Translations under genes and position numbers: made by a program
Shown: positions 7,554-17,326 of the stretch, piece after piece
Numbering within the stretch: position 1 is the stretch's first letter
How the letters are laid out: the number at the start of each line of letters is the position of its first letter
The notes under the pieces: generated by a model
The model's input: the letters and a program-made list of their open reading frames with translations, nothing else
The model's database searches: none
What the model was told of the DNA's origin: nothing
NCBI GenBank assembly: GCA_037447455.1
Contig: JBBIGQ010000007.1
Location: 43,928 to 107,927 of the forward strand
Direction: 5' to 3'
Source of the DNA: BPGX01 sp037447455
GTDB lineage: Bacteria; Bacteroidota; Bacteroidia; B-17B0; Aurantibacillaceae
Length of the DNA: 64,000 nucleotides

Positions 7554-9821
7554 TTATTTCTTTACTTTATTTCTGATGATATTTAAGGCACCGCCCGCTT
7601 TGAACCATTCTATCTGTTGAGCATTGTAGGAATGATTGGTCTGAATGGTATCTGTACTACCATCTTTGTGATGAAGCACTATTGTTAACGGCTGACCAGG
7701 AGTAAATGTTGTTAATCCTGTAATGTCTAAGGTGTCATCTTCCTGAACTTTATCGTAATCCGCTTTGTTTGCAAATGTTAGTGCTAACATACCTTGTTTT
7801 TTCAGGTTCGTTTCATGAATACGGGCAAATGATTTTACAAGTACGGCTTTTACACCAAGAAAGCGTGGCTCCATAGCCGCGTGCTCACGGGAAGAACCTT
7901 CGCCATAATTTTCATCACCAACAATGACAGAGCCTATTCCTGCCGCTTTGTATGCCCTTTGAACTTTGGCTACTTCTTCGTATTGTCCAGTCAGTTGATT
8001 CTTGGTTTTTCCTGCTTCGCCGGTATAGGTATTGGTTGCACCTAACAGTAGATTGTTTGAAATATTATCCAAGTGTCCTCTGTATTGTAGCCATTTACCT
8101 GCCGGCGAAATATGATCGGTGGTGCATTTGCCTTTTGCTTTAATAAGTAGTTTTAAATGATACCAATCGGTACCTTCCCATGCTGGAAAAGGTTCTAATA
8201 ATTGTAAGCGTTGGCTATCAGGTTTTACTCTGACTTCTATGTTACTACCATCTTTGGCGGGGGGCTGATAACCCGGATCTTCTACCCTATAGCCATTGGG
8301 CGGTAACTCAAAGCCGGTAGGTGGGTCTAGCTTTACTTCTTTACCTTCTTCGTTTTTAAGTGTATCTTTAAGGGGATTAAAATCTAAGCGACCGGCAATA
8401 GCTAAGGCAGTTACCAATTCAGGGGACGCTACAAAGGCGTGTGTATTAGGATTTCCATCCTGACGAGCAGAAAAATTCCGATTGAAAGAATGTACTATGG
8501 TATTTTTTTCTTTTTTCTCTGCTCCTGCTCTGTCCCACATTCCAATACAAGGGCCACACGCGTTGGCAAATACTTTAGCCCCGATTTTATTGAAAATGTC
8601 AATCAATCCATCTTTTTCAATAGTATATCGTACTTGTTCAGACCCCGGAGTGATAGAAAATTCCGACTTGGCTTTAAGGTTCTTCTCTACGGCTTGTTTG
8701 GCTACAGATGCTGCACGGGAAATGTCTTCGTAGGAAGAGTTGGTGCAGGAACCTATTAAACCTGCGCTTACTTCTAAAGGCCAGCCGTTTTTTTCTGCAA
8801 CTTCTTTAATTTTACTGATTGGTGTTGCTAAATCAGGAGTAAAAGGACCATTTAAATGGGGTTCTAATTCAGATAAATTAATCTCAATGACTTGGTCAAA
8901 ATATTTTTCAGGGTGTGCATATACTTCTGGGTCGGCAGTTAAATGTTCTTTTATGGAATTAGCTAATTCAGCAACATCTTTTCTGCCAGTGGCTACAAGG
9001 TAACGATACATGGATTCATCGTAAGAAAAAATAGAAGTGGTGGCACCTACTTCTGCTCCCATGTTACAAATAGTGCCTTTACCGGTTGCACTGAGTGATT
9101 GGGCACCTTCGCCAAAGTATTCAATAATTTTATCCGTACCGCCTTTTACTGTCAAAATACCGGCTACTTTCAATATAATATCTTTTGCAGAGGTCCATCC
9201 ATTTAATTTTCCTGTAAGTTTAACTCCAATTAATTGTGGCCATTTTAATTCCCAAGGTAATCCCGCCATGACATCGCAAGCATCGGCGCCGCCTACTCCA
9301 ATAGCGATCATTCCCAGTCCGCCGGCATTGACAGTATGGCTATCTGTTCCTATCATCATGCCGCCGGGGAAAGCATAGTTCTCTAAAATAACCTGATGAA
9401 TAATGCCAGCACCAGGCTTCCAAAAGCCAATGCCATATTTTGCTGAAACAGAAGAAAGAAAATCATAAACTTCCTGATTGTTTTTGATAGCTCTTTCAAG
9501 GTCTTCTTTAGAATTGGATTTTGCAACAATTAAATGGTCGCAATGAACGGTAGAAGGAACTGCTACTTTTGGTCTACCGGCTTGCATAAATTGTAACAAG
9601 GCCATTTGAGCAGTGGCGTCTTGCATGGCTACCCTGTCGGGAGCAAATTCAACATACGATTGTCCCCTTTTGAAGTCCTCTAATTTTTGAGAAGGATGCA
9701 GATGAACAAATAAAACTTTTTCAGCAAACGTCAAGGGACGTTGAATGTGTTTTTTTACGGTGTTAATTTTTTCCGGAAAATGTTTGTAAACATTTTTAAT
9801 CATTTCAAAATCAAATAACAT
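7554..9821 (-). CDS. acn: aconitate hydratase (mitochondrial-type aconitase)
   Basis: Interconverts citrate and isocitrate in the TCA cycle through a 4Fe-4S cluster. About 755 residues from the ATG at 9821, the length usual for this class in Bacteroidota. Cluster cysteines are visible in IGSCTNSSYED and ANACGPCIGMW; other signatures are GTDSHTVNAGGLG, SFNRNFSARQDG and the swivel-domain substrate loop GSSREHAAMEPRFLG. A GTG 18 bp upstream (9837-9839) is in frame but sits at the edge of the -7 box, so the ATG is preferred. It has its own promoter and no close partners on its strand. Confidence 0.96.
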   Translation of the reverse strand: MLFDFEMIKNVYKHFPEKINTVKKHIQRPLTFAEKVLFVHLHPSQKLEDFKRGQSYVEFAPDRVAMQDATAQMALLQFMQAGRPKVAVPSTVHCDHLIVAKSNSKEDLERAIKNNQEVYDFLSSVSAKYGIGFWKPGAGIIHQVILENYAFPGGMMIGTDSHTVNAGGLGMIAIGVGGADACDVMAGLPWELKWPQLIGVKLTGKLNGWTSAKDIILKVAGILTVKGGTDKIIEYFGEGAQSLSATGKGTICNMGAEVGATTSIFSYDESMYRYLVATGRKDVAELANSIKEHLTADPEVYAHPEKYFDQVIEINLSELEPHLNGPFTPDLATPISKIKEVAEKNGWPLEVSAGLIGSCTNSSYEDISRAASVAKQAVEKNLKAKSEFSITPGSEQVRYTIEKDGLIDIFNKIGAKVFANACGPCIGMWDRAGAEKKEKNTIVHSFNRNFSARQDGNPNTHAFVASPELVTALAIAGRLDFNPLKDTLKNEEGKEVKLDPPTGFELPPNGYRVEDPGYQPPAKDGSNIEVRVKPDSQRLQLLEPFPAWEGTDWYHLKLLIKAKGKCTTDHISPAGKWLQYRGHLDNISNNLLLGATNTYTGEAGKTKNQLTGQYEEVAKVQRAYKAAGIGSVIVGDENYGEGSSREHAAMEPRFLGVKAVLVKSFARIHETNLKKQGMLALTFANKADYDKVQEDDTLDITGLTTFTPGQPLTIVLHHKDGSTDTIQTNHSYNAQQIEWFKAGGALNIIRNKVKK

Positions 9822-9840
9822 AGATGTTCTTTTAGGCACG

Positions 9841-9848
9841 CAAATGTA
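9841..9848 (-). promoter_or_regulatory. -7 box of aconitase (TACATTTG on minus strand)
   Basis: Exact TAnnTTTG match read leftward, 19 bp upstream of the ATG at 9821. The predicted transcription start falls around 9834-9837, at or after the upstream GTG, which supports the downstream start. Confidence 0.65.
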
Positions 9849-9935
9849 ATAATTTTTTATCTTAATTGATTTTTGGATAACCCGAATTAAAAAATTTATT
9901 ATTACTCAGTAGGAGAATGTTATCTGCAGGGCCTA

Positions 9936-10055
9936 CGCAGAAAAAACATGAACCATAAAGAACACCAAGAAATATACACAGAGAGCACATCATGATAGCG
10001 AAGCAATCGGGACTTAGTGTTCTTCGCGAAAAACATAGTGTGTTTTGTGGTAAAT
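9936..10055. repeat. degenerate intergenic inverted-type repeat
   Basis: Within the 510-bp gap between acn and the metalloprotease, ACCATAAAGAACACCAAG (9952-9969) is partly mirrored by CTTAGTGTTCTTCGCG (from 10013) and then by CATAGTGTGTTTTGTGGT (10034-10051). This is the style of a dispersed non-coding repeat (ACCACAAAGAACAC...AAG) that I recall from many bacterial genomes. Only one degenerate copy is visible here. Further on, GAATAGATTTTTTT occurs twice in tandem (10191-10218). No gene is visible in the gap apart from the two flanking promoters. Confidence 0.45.
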
Positions 10056-10329
10056 CCGACAGATTAAAAAAGATATTGCTTTTTTATCTCCTGCTAAGCC
10101 AAAACAGGCATATCCTTATAAAGTGAGCCCCCAAAATTAAAAAGGAAAGATGCTCAGTAGTAATGAAAATTTTTTATCACATAATGCTCTGAATAGATTT
10201 TTTTGAATAGATTTTTTTATTTTTAAGACAAAGAATACCACAAAACCGTTCATCTTATTTTTTTTCCGCTCTTAAAATTTAACAATAATAAAAATCCTGA
10301 TACGAGCTATTCATTAAAAAAATTATACT

Positions 10330-10337
10330 TACTTTTG
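10330..10337 (+). promoter_or_regulatory. -7 box (TACTTTTG)
   Basis: Exact TAnnTTTG match 17 bp upstream of the metalloprotease ATG at 10355; no clear -33 TTTG at the right spacing. Confidence 0.55.
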
Positions 10338-10354
10338 TAAGCAAATTTAAGATT

Positions 10355-12745
10355 ATGAGAAAATTGTATTTAATTGTAACTGCCGGTATCAGTGCAGGAT
10401 TAATGTTTGCACAAACCGGCAGAAAAGCCAACTTTACAAAAGTGGCGAACGTAATGCAAAATCAAACTGTAGAACAACCCGTTAAAAGAACTTCCGGTAC
10501 AGTTGCACCACCTAAAGAATGGGAAGAACAATTCCAAAAACTCATTGAGCAATATGTAAAAGATCATCCTGAATTACAAAATGGGAAGGTAGCTGTTAAC
10601 TATGTTATTCCTGTGGTGTTTCACGTTGTTCATGGTGGGCAGGCAGTGGGGACTTATCCGAATTTAGCGCAAGGACAAATCAATTCCCAAGTACAAGTGC
10701 TCAATGCAGATTATTCAGGAACCGGATTGAATGTGAGCAATTATCCTGCTAATGCCTTCGTGAACTTCGCGACAACTCTACCAGCAGCCAACAAAGATGG
10801 CAATGGTCGTGTAAAAATTGCCAACACTGGTATTCAGTTTTGTTTGGCCACCAAAGACCCGAGCGGGAATACATTGGCTGAGCCAGGTATTGACAGAATT
10901 AATTATGTAAGCGAAGGATGGAGTAATCCGGCTTCTTTTTCTTCTATAAGTGCTTTTCAGAGTTTTATTGATGGCACTGTAAAACCTCAATCTATTTGGG
11001 ATCCTACCCGCTATTTCAATGTATGGGTGACAGATGTAAGTAATAGTGTTGGAATATTAGGATATGCTACTTTCCCGGCTGGAACGGGACTTAGCGGTTT
11101 GTTTGGTTTTGGAACCGCAACAACAGATGGAGTTTGGATTTGGGCAAAGGTCTGTGGTTCCAATTCTATTTATCCGGGCGGAACTTATGTAGCTCCATTC
11201 AATAAAGGCAGAACTTTGACACATGAAGTAGGACACTGGCTTGGTTTAAGGCATATTTGGGGGGATGGTACGTGTGCTACGGACTATTGTGCGGATACTC
11301 CTCCTGCTCAAACAGCCAATTATGGTACTATAACAGCTTATCCTTACCACGTTGGTACTTGTTCAGGAAACTCACCCGATGGGGAAATGTATATGAATTT
11401 CATGGATTATACTGATGATGCTGCCATGTACATGTTTACTGTAGATCAAACTATACGGATGCAAACAGCCATGGCAAACGGTACATACAGAAATCAATTA
11501 ACGGCTTCAAGTGCTACGCTTTGTGCTTCCTCTTCACCGGCCGCCAATGCCTGCTTTACGATGCCTTCTACAGGTTGTGTCAATACGGCTGTAAATGTAA
11601 TAAACTGCTCTTCCGGTACGCCTACGCCTACTTATACTTGGTCGGCTAATCCATCGGGTGGTGTTACATTCAGTCCTAATCAAAATGCTACAACACCATC
11701 CATTACTTTTGCTAACACAGGTACTTATACGATTACTTTAACAGCGAGCAATGGAACCGTAAGTTCTACTTCAAATGTGATTAGTATTTCTTCTTGTGTT
11801 TCACAAACAGTATGTAACGATACGATTACCAATATCCGTAATACAGATACACTCGTAACGTACATCACTGGTGCGCCTACCAGTACGTGTCCCGGATTTG
11901 TGGCAGGTAATAACTGTTATGCCGATAAAGAAAAAGCTGAATGGTTCGCGGCCTCTACATACAGCCATGTAAGTCCTGCACAGTTTATAACAAAAGCGAT
12001 TGTTTTATTCTACAGAAATGATAGTGTAGGTACCGGAGGAAGCAACTCTACTCAGGTAAATTTAAAAATTTATAGTGGCAACCCCACCAGCGGTCCAAGT
12101 GGTGCAGGTGTAGCAACTGCCACTGCTAACTTAGGTCAAATTGCTGCTGCTACCGGAACTACAAATGTTTCTTATGTAGGCGATCCTAATATCGGTTATT
12201 CTACACCAATCATCGTGCCATTTACTTATAACTTTACGACGCCTGTTGGACCTTTATCAAGTTCTACTCCCGGTGGGTTCTTTGCTTCAGTGGTATTACC
12301 TACCACCAGTGGAGATACAGCAGTTATTTTTACCAATACAGATGGCTCTAACCCAACTAATACCATGTGGGATAAGTGGAGTGATAACAGCTGGTATCCA
12401 TTTGATGATCCAAATAATTGGGGTCTTGCATTAAACGGTGCTATTCTGCCAATTCTCACTTGTTCAGTTGGAAAAGAGGATTTGAACGCATTTTCCAATA
12501 ATATCATGATTGTACCTAACCCATCCAATGGCATGTTTAACCTTGTTACTACCTTTAATGAAAAACAAAACTTACAATTTGAAGTGTTGAATACTTTAGG
12601 ACAAGTATTGAACAAAGGAGAATTCCAAAACGTAATGAGTAATTATCTCACTATTAATTTAAGTAATTATGAAAATGGAGTTTATTTCTTAAGGATAACC
12701 AATGGTAGTGAAAAACTTGTAAAACGCATTGTTATTCAAAAATAA
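10355..12745 (+). CDS. secreted M43 (pappalysin-like) zinc metalloprotease, T9SS type A
   Basis: A 796-residue secreted protease. Signal peptide (1-19, LMFAQ); propeptide-like region; M43 catalytic domain with VIPVVFHVVHGG, the zinc motif HEVGHWLGLRH (HExxHxxGxxH, about 290-300) and the Met-turn region MNFMDYTDDAAMYMFT; a Cys-rich loop GTCATDYCADTPPA; one PKD domain (about 398-475; ACFTMPSTG, TPTYTWSAN, NTGTYTITLTASN); a beta-rich domain; and a type A sorting domain (IVPNPSNGMFNL, NTLGQVLNKG, YENGVYFLRI, end VKRIVIQK). All catalytic residues are present, so it is probably an active surface or released protease. It is followed by a strong terminator and appears monocistronic. Confidence 0.93.
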   Translation: MRKLYLIVTAGISAGLMFAQTGRKANFTKVANVMQNQTVEQPVKRTSGTVAPPKEWEEQFQKLIEQYVKDHPELQNGKVAVNYVIPVVFHVVHGGQAVGTYPNLAQGQINSQVQVLNADYSGTGLNVSNYPANAFVNFATTLPAANKDGNGRVKIANTGIQFCLATKDPSGNTLAEPGIDRINYVSEGWSNPASFSSISAFQSFIDGTVKPQSIWDPTRYFNVWVTDVSNSVGILGYATFPAGTGLSGLFGFGTATTDGVWIWAKVCGSNSIYPGGTYVAPFNKGRTLTHEVGHWLGLRHIWGDGTCATDYCADTPPAQTANYGTITAYPYHVGTCSGNSPDGEMYMNFMDYTDDAAMYMFTVDQTIRMQTAMANGTYRNQLTASSATLCASSSPAANACFTMPSTGCVNTAVNVINCSSGTPTPTYTWSANPSGGVTFSPNQNATTPSITFANTGTYTITLTASNGTVSSTSNVISISSCVSQTVCNDTITNIRNTDTLVTYITGAPTSTCPGFVAGNNCYADKEKAEWFAASTYSHVSPAQFITKAIVLFYRNDSVGTGGSNSTQVNLKIYSGNPTSGPSGAGVATATANLGQIAAATGTTNVSYVGDPNIGYSTPIIVPFTYNFTTPVGPLSSSTPGGFFASVVLPTTSGDTAVIFTNTDGSNPTNTMWDKWSDNSWYPFDDPNNWGLALNGAILPILTCSVGKEDLNAFSNNIMIVPNPSNGMFNLVTTFNEKQNLQFEVLNTLGQVLNKGEFQNVMSNYLTINLSNYENGVYFLRITNGSEKLVKRIVIQK

Positions 12746-12763
12746 TCCTTCATACTATTTCTG

Positions 12764-12798
12764 AAAAGGCGGGGACCAAAGTTCCCCGCTTTTTTGTT
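12764..12798 (+). terminator. rho-independent terminator
   Basis: GCGGGGA (12769-12775) pairs with TCCCCGC across a 7-nt loop and is followed by a T-run; the A-run before the stem can extend the pairing. It sits about 20 bp past the metalloprotease stop. Confidence 0.85.
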
Positions 12799-12842
12799 TT
12801 AAAAAGTTATCCACAGTGTCGTGGTTTGACGCAGATTTTACT

Positions 12843-12850
12843 TACATTTG
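12843..12850 (+). promoter_or_regulatory. -7 box of dnaE (TACATTTG)
   Basis: Exact TAnnTTTG match. An in-frame TTG at 12848-12850 is part of the box, so translation most likely starts at the ATG at 12869. A TTTG at 12825 is only 14 bp away, too close for a normal -33 element. Confidence 0.55.
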
Positions 12851-12868
12851 TTTGGAAAAATAAAATGT

Positions 12869-15800
12869 ATGTTTTTGATATTCGATGTCGAAACAACGGG
12901 ATTCATTAAAGGCGATGCAACAGATTTTTCTAACTTAGATAACTTTCCAAGACTCGTTCAGTTAGCTTACCAATTGCACGATGAGAAAGGTAAGCTTATT
13001 GAACAATACTCAAAAATTATTCAACCACAAGGGTTTGAAATACCGTATAGTGCAGCACAGGTACACAAAATTACAACGGAAAGAGCATTAAAAGAAGGAT
13101 TTGATTGGAAAGAAGTTTTAAATGATTTTTTAAGTGCGTTGAAACAAACTCAAATTGTTGCAGGACATAATATTTTGCAGTATGATATTCCTGTAATTAC
13201 AGCAGAACTTATACGCGCGGATTTAGATAAAAAATGGATAGAAGAGAAATGGTATGTTGATACGTGTACCTCGAAAGATGTCATAGAATTTTGTCAGTTA
13301 AAAGGTGGAAAAGGTGGTGGACTTAAACAACCTAATTTGGGTGAGTTATATGAAAAATTATTTGGTAAAAAATTTGAACTGGCACACAATGCTGCATTTG
13401 ATGTTCAGGCCAATGCTCAGGCATTTTTTGAACTTTTGAAAAAAAGAATAGTATCAGTCCCTAATGTAAATATTGATTCCATTGAATACGAAGCCCCCAA
13501 TTTATCAGAACTCTATCATAGTGAAAAGCAATTTCATAAAAAGAAAAGAACAATAACACAGGAGAATAAAGTATATAGTGTTTCAAAAGATGTAGAATTT
13601 CATTTTGCATACTTACATAATCATACTTCCTATTCAATAGGGAATAGTAGTACAAAAATAAAGCCACTCTTAAAAAAGGCAGTGGAGTATGGGGCAGGGA
13701 CACTTGCTATTACTGATCTTGGTTATATGAGTGGTGTGATAGAATTTTATGGTGTGGTAAAGGATACTAACAAAGAAATAAAAGCCAAAAATGAAAAATT
13801 AATTGCTGAAGGAAAAGCACCGTTACCTTTCATTAAACCTATCATAGGTTGTGAATTTTATGTATGTGAAGATATTCAGAAGGAGAATTTTAAAAATCAA
13901 AATTATCAGATTCCTATTTTAGCTAAAAATGAAATCGGTTATTCCAACTTATGTAAATTGTCTTCTATTTCATTCATAGATGGTTTTTATTATGTCCCAA
14001 GAATTGATAAAAAAAATTTATTGAAAAATAAAGAAGGATTAATTGTATTGAGTGGTTGGATTTACGGAGAAATACCGCAGGTGTTGTTTAGGGAAGGCGA
14101 AAAAAAGGCAGAAGAATGTGTAGTATGGTATCGGGAGCATTTTGGAGAAAATTTTTATTTGGAATTAAACAATCATTATTTAGATGAAGAAAAATACCTG
14201 AATGATTTTTTAATTAAAATGTCTGAGAAATATGCTGTTAAACTCATTGCGGGTCAGGTGAACTATTATTTGAATAAAAATGACTACAATAGCGTAGATA
14301 CCTTATTGTGCATTCGGAATGGAGATGAAAAAAGTAAAGAAGTGGGAAAGGGCAGTGGAAAGCGTTTTGGTTTGCCAAAATGTAATTTGCATTTTCAGAC
14401 ACCGCAGGAAATACAGCAGGCCTTTGCATTTTATCCACAAGCCATTCAAAATAGTATTGAATTGGCACAAAGTATTGAAGAATTTTCAGTAGAAAAAAAT
14501 GTGATATTACCGAAGTTTGATATTCCGGAAGAATTTGTGAAACAACATTCTCATCTTACCGAAATTGAAATAGAGAATGCTTACCTGAGACACCTTACAT
14601 ATAAGGGTGCTGAAGAGAAATATACGTCTATTTCGGAAGAAGTCAAGGAGCGGATAGAATTTGAATTGAAAACGATTGAACAAATGGGTTTCCCAGGATA
14701 TTTTTTAATCGTAGGGGATATTCTGGCAGAGGCACGGAAAAGAGGTATACGAATTGGTCCTGGACGGGGTAGTGCAGCGGGCTCTATTGTAGCGTATTGT
14801 TTGGGTATTACAAGTGTTGATCCTATAAAGTACCAACTCCTTTTTGAACGTTTTTTGAATCCGGAAAGAATTTCTATGCCTGATATTGATATTGATATTG
14901 CAGATGACAGAAGAGATGAAGTGATTGATTATATTGTACAAAAATATGGGAAAGAACGGGTCGCCAACATCATTACTTTTGCAACATTAGGTGGAAAATC
15001 GGCTATCAGAGATACGGCCAGAGTGTTGGGATTAGATAAAAATGAATCCGATATGTTGGCCAATGCATTTGGTCAATTAGATGCTATGGGTTTTACATTG
15101 AGAGAATTAGTAAATCCGGATAGCATTGACTTTGAAAAACATGCCAGCGAGAATCAATCAGCGGAGGAAACAAAAGCATTATTCAGAAAGTATTACAACG
15201 ATTATGTAAATGTGCATCCCAAAGCAAAGGAAGTGCTTCAACACGCAGCAGAAGTTGAAGGATGTTTCAGGCACACAGGAAAACATGCTTGTGGTTTGAT
15301 TATTGCGCCTCAAAATTTAAGTGAAATTTCCCCACTTGCTAAAGATACCAAGAGCGGACAAGTGATTACACAGTTTGATGTAGATGTGGCAGAAAAAGCC
15401 GGATTATTGAAAATGGATTTTTTGGGACTTACAACATTGAGAATAATTACAGATACTTTGCGATATGTTAAAGAAAACAAAGGGATAGAGGTGGATATAG
15501 ACCACATACCATTAGATGCTCCTAAAGCGTATGAGATATTCAAAAATGGAGAAACCGATGAGATATTCCAGTTTGAAAGTCCTGGTATGAAAAAATATTT
15601 ACAACAATTAAAGCCCGATAGTATTAATGATTTGGTTGCAATGAATGCTTTGTATCGTCCGGGTCCGATGAAATACATTGATAGTTTTATTAAGCGCAAA
15701 CATGGACAAGAGCCGATAGAGTATGTTTTCCCGGAAATGGAGCAGATTTTAAAAGAAACGTATGGAATCACCGTTTATCAGGAGCAGGTTATGTTATTAA

Positions 15801-17260
15801 GTCAAAAATTAGCAGGGTTTAGCAAAGGGCAGGCAGATGAGTTGAGAAAAGCCATGGGAAAGAAAAAATTAGATGTGCTCATGAAGCTGGAGGAAAAATT
15901 TATAGATGGATGTAAAAAAAATGGTTTTGATTTGAATAAAGTCAAGAATATATGGGAGGACTGGAAGGATTTTGCAAGTTATGCATTTAATAAGTCGCAC
16001 TCGGTGTGTTATGCTATATTGGCTTATCAAACGGCCTACGTAAAAGCCCATTATCCAAGTGAGTTTATGTGTGCGGTTTTGAATACTAAAAAAAATGTGG
16101 AGGAAATGTCGGCTACTTTGTATGAAGCCAGAAGGATGGGTATTCAAGTACTTCCGCCGGACATTAATGAAAGCGAAGAGAAATTTAATGTATTGAAAAA
16201 TGATTCTGTTCGTTTCGGATTGTCTTTTATAAAAAATGTTGGTGAGCATTTTGCTAAAGAACTTATTGTAAGTCGGAAAGAACATGGAAGAGTGAACAAT
16301 ATCTTTGAACTTGCAGAACGTTTATCTTCTAAAGCATTAAATAAAAAAAATATTGAAAATCTGGCAATGGCGGGTGCCTTTGATTCTTTGGGCTTAACAA
16401 GGGCATCTTTCTTTGTGTCGCAGCAGGATGGTACAATGCTTACTGAAAAGTTAGTCCGCTTTGCAGATAATCAAAAGAAAAATCAAAGCATGGGAAATTC
16501 CCTTTTTGAATTATCCGGAAATACAGAGCAAAGTATTTTGAATCGGTATCCTGAATTGCAACCAATTGAAGAATGGGATTTGAAAACTAAATTATTAAAA
16601 GAAAAATCGGTAATAGGCCTGTTTATCTCAGCCACACCGTTAGATGAGTACGCACCTATTATTCGTCATTTCACAGATACTATGTCTATTAAAGAGTGGA
16701 TTGAAATCCTTAATGAAAATTTGACATCCTATCTTAATAAAACTGTAACATTCTTAGCGTGGGCTGATAAAATTGAAGCACGAAACACCAAAACAGGTAA
16801 GCCCTATTTTACCGTTAACTTTCAGGATGCATCCGGAACGATTAAATTATTTATTAATGATGAAATAGCTGAAAAATCTAAATTAAAATATTATGTGAAT
16901 GACTTAAAATGTTATCTGATAAAAGTAGAAATGAAAAATTCTTATGCAGATACAGAAGAAAAAAAGTGGGATATACGAGTAGTAGAATGCAATGAGTTGG
17001 AAGAAGCATTGTCTAAAAAGACAGAGTTAAAATTATTATTGAATATCAATAACATATCTCTTGAATTAATTAAAGATTTTGAGAAGGTATTTCAAACAAA
17101 CGGAGGACTTTCTATTCCGGTATCATTGATAATTACAGATGATGAAAAGAAGAATTTTGTGAGCAATCAAAATCTTTTGAGAATAAAGGCGGATAAAGAG
17201 CACTTTAAATTATTGGAAAAATATCCGCTGGAATATAAATTAGTAATAAAGGATGAGTAA
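12869..17260 (+). CDS. dnaE: DNA polymerase III alpha subunit with fused N-terminal 3'-5' exonuclease
   Basis: Replicative polymerase of about 1463 residues. A DnaQ-type exonuclease (about 1-195) opens with FDVETTG (Asp6, Glu8) and includes HNILQYDIPV and HNAAFDVQANAQ, so proofreading is in the same chain. A PHP domain follows (about 245-440), but metal-site residues look degenerate: the usual TDHG reads TDLG and the usual ND.HYL reads GQVNYYL. The polymerase core carries MPDIDIDIADDRRDE (catalytic Asps about 672-674), GLLKMDFLGLTTLR, NALYRPGPM and SFNKSHS-like AFNKSHSVCYAILAYQTAY, then HhH and OB domains. This layout is found in many Bacteroidota. The start is moved past a TTG inside the promoter. 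Confidence 0.95.
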   Translation: MFLIFDVETTGFIKGDATDFSNLDNFPRLVQLAYQLHDEKGKLIEQYSKIIQPQGFEIPYSAAQVHKITTERALKEGFDWKEVLNDFLSALKQTQIVAGHNILQYDIPVITAELIRADLDKKWIEEKWYVDTCTSKDVIEFCQLKGGKGGGLKQPNLGELYEKLFGKKFELAHNAAFDVQANAQAFFELLKKRIVSVPNVNIDSIEYEAPNLSELYHSEKQFHKKKRTITQENKVYSVSKDVEFHFAYLHNHTSYSIGNSSTKIKPLLKKAVEYGAGTLAITDLGYMSGVIEFYGVVKDTNKEIKAKNEKLIAEGKAPLPFIKPIIGCEFYVCEDIQKENFKNQNYQIPILAKNEIGYSNLCKLSSISFIDGFYYVPRIDKKNLLKNKEGLIVLSGWIYGEIPQVLFREGEKKAEECVVWYREHFGENFYLELNNHYLDEEKYLNDFLIKMSEKYAVKLIAGQVNYYLNKNDYNSVDTLLCIRNGDEKSKEVGKGSGKRFGLPKCNLHFQTPQEIQQAFAFYPQAIQNSIELAQSIEEFSVEKNVILPKFDIPEEFVKQHSHLTEIEIENAYLRHLTYKGAEEKYTSISEEVKERIEFELKTIEQMGFPGYFLIVGDILAEARKRGIRIGPGRGSAAGSIVAYCLGITSVDPIKYQLLFERFLNPERISMPDIDIDIADDRRDEVIDYIVQKYGKERVANIITFATLGGKSAIRDTARVLGLDKNESDMLANAFGQLDAMGFTLRELVNPDSIDFEKHASENQSAEETKALFRKYYNDYVNVHPKAKEVLQHAAEVEGCFRHTGKHACGLIIAPQNLSEISPLAKDTKSGQVITQFDVDVAEKAGLLKMDFLGLTTLRIITDTLRYVKENKGIEVDIDHIPLDAPKAYEIFKNGETDEIFQFESPGMKKYLQQLKPDSINDLVAMNALYRPGPMKYIDSFIKRKHGQEPIEYVFPEMEQILKETYGITVYQEQVMLLSQKLAGFSKGQADELRKAMGKKKLDVLMKLEEKFIDGCKKNGFDLNKVKNIWEDWKDFASYAFNKSHSVCYAILAYQTAYVKAHYPSEFMCAVLNTKKNVEEMSATLYEARRMGIQVLPPDINESEEKFNVLKNDSVRFGLSFIKNVGEHFAKELIVSRKEHGRVNNIFELAERLSSKALNKKNIENLAMAGAFDSLGLTRASFFVSQQDGTMLTEKLVRFADNQKKNQSMGNSLFELSGNTEQSILNRYPELQPIEEWDLKTKLLKEKSVIGLFISATPLDEYAPIIRHFTDTMSIKEWIEILNENLTSYLNKTVTFLAWADKIEARNTKTGKPYFTVNFQDASGTIKLFINDEIAEKSKLKYYVNDLKCYLIKVEMKNSYADTEEKKWDIRVVECNELEEALSKKTELKLLLNINNISLELIKDFEKVFQTNGGLSIPVSLIITDDEKKNFVSNQNLLRIKADKEHFKLLEKYPLEYKLVIKDE

Positions 17261-17326
17261 AGTAGTATAAAGTTGTCTGTAAAAGAAAAAGATACTTTTA
17301 TAAGTTACTTGTTTCTCAACGAAAAT

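Noticed and set aside
8439..9378. Rightward frames opposite aconitase
   Set aside because: Antisense shadows of a highly conserved gene.
10191..10218. 14-bp tandem duplication GAATAGATTTTTTT
   Set aside because: Only two units in AT-rich intergenic DNA; probably replication slippage.
17280..17300. TAAAAG...CTTTTA hairpin between dnaE and the TPR lipoprotein
   Set aside because: Six AT-rich pairs only; too weak to call a terminator.
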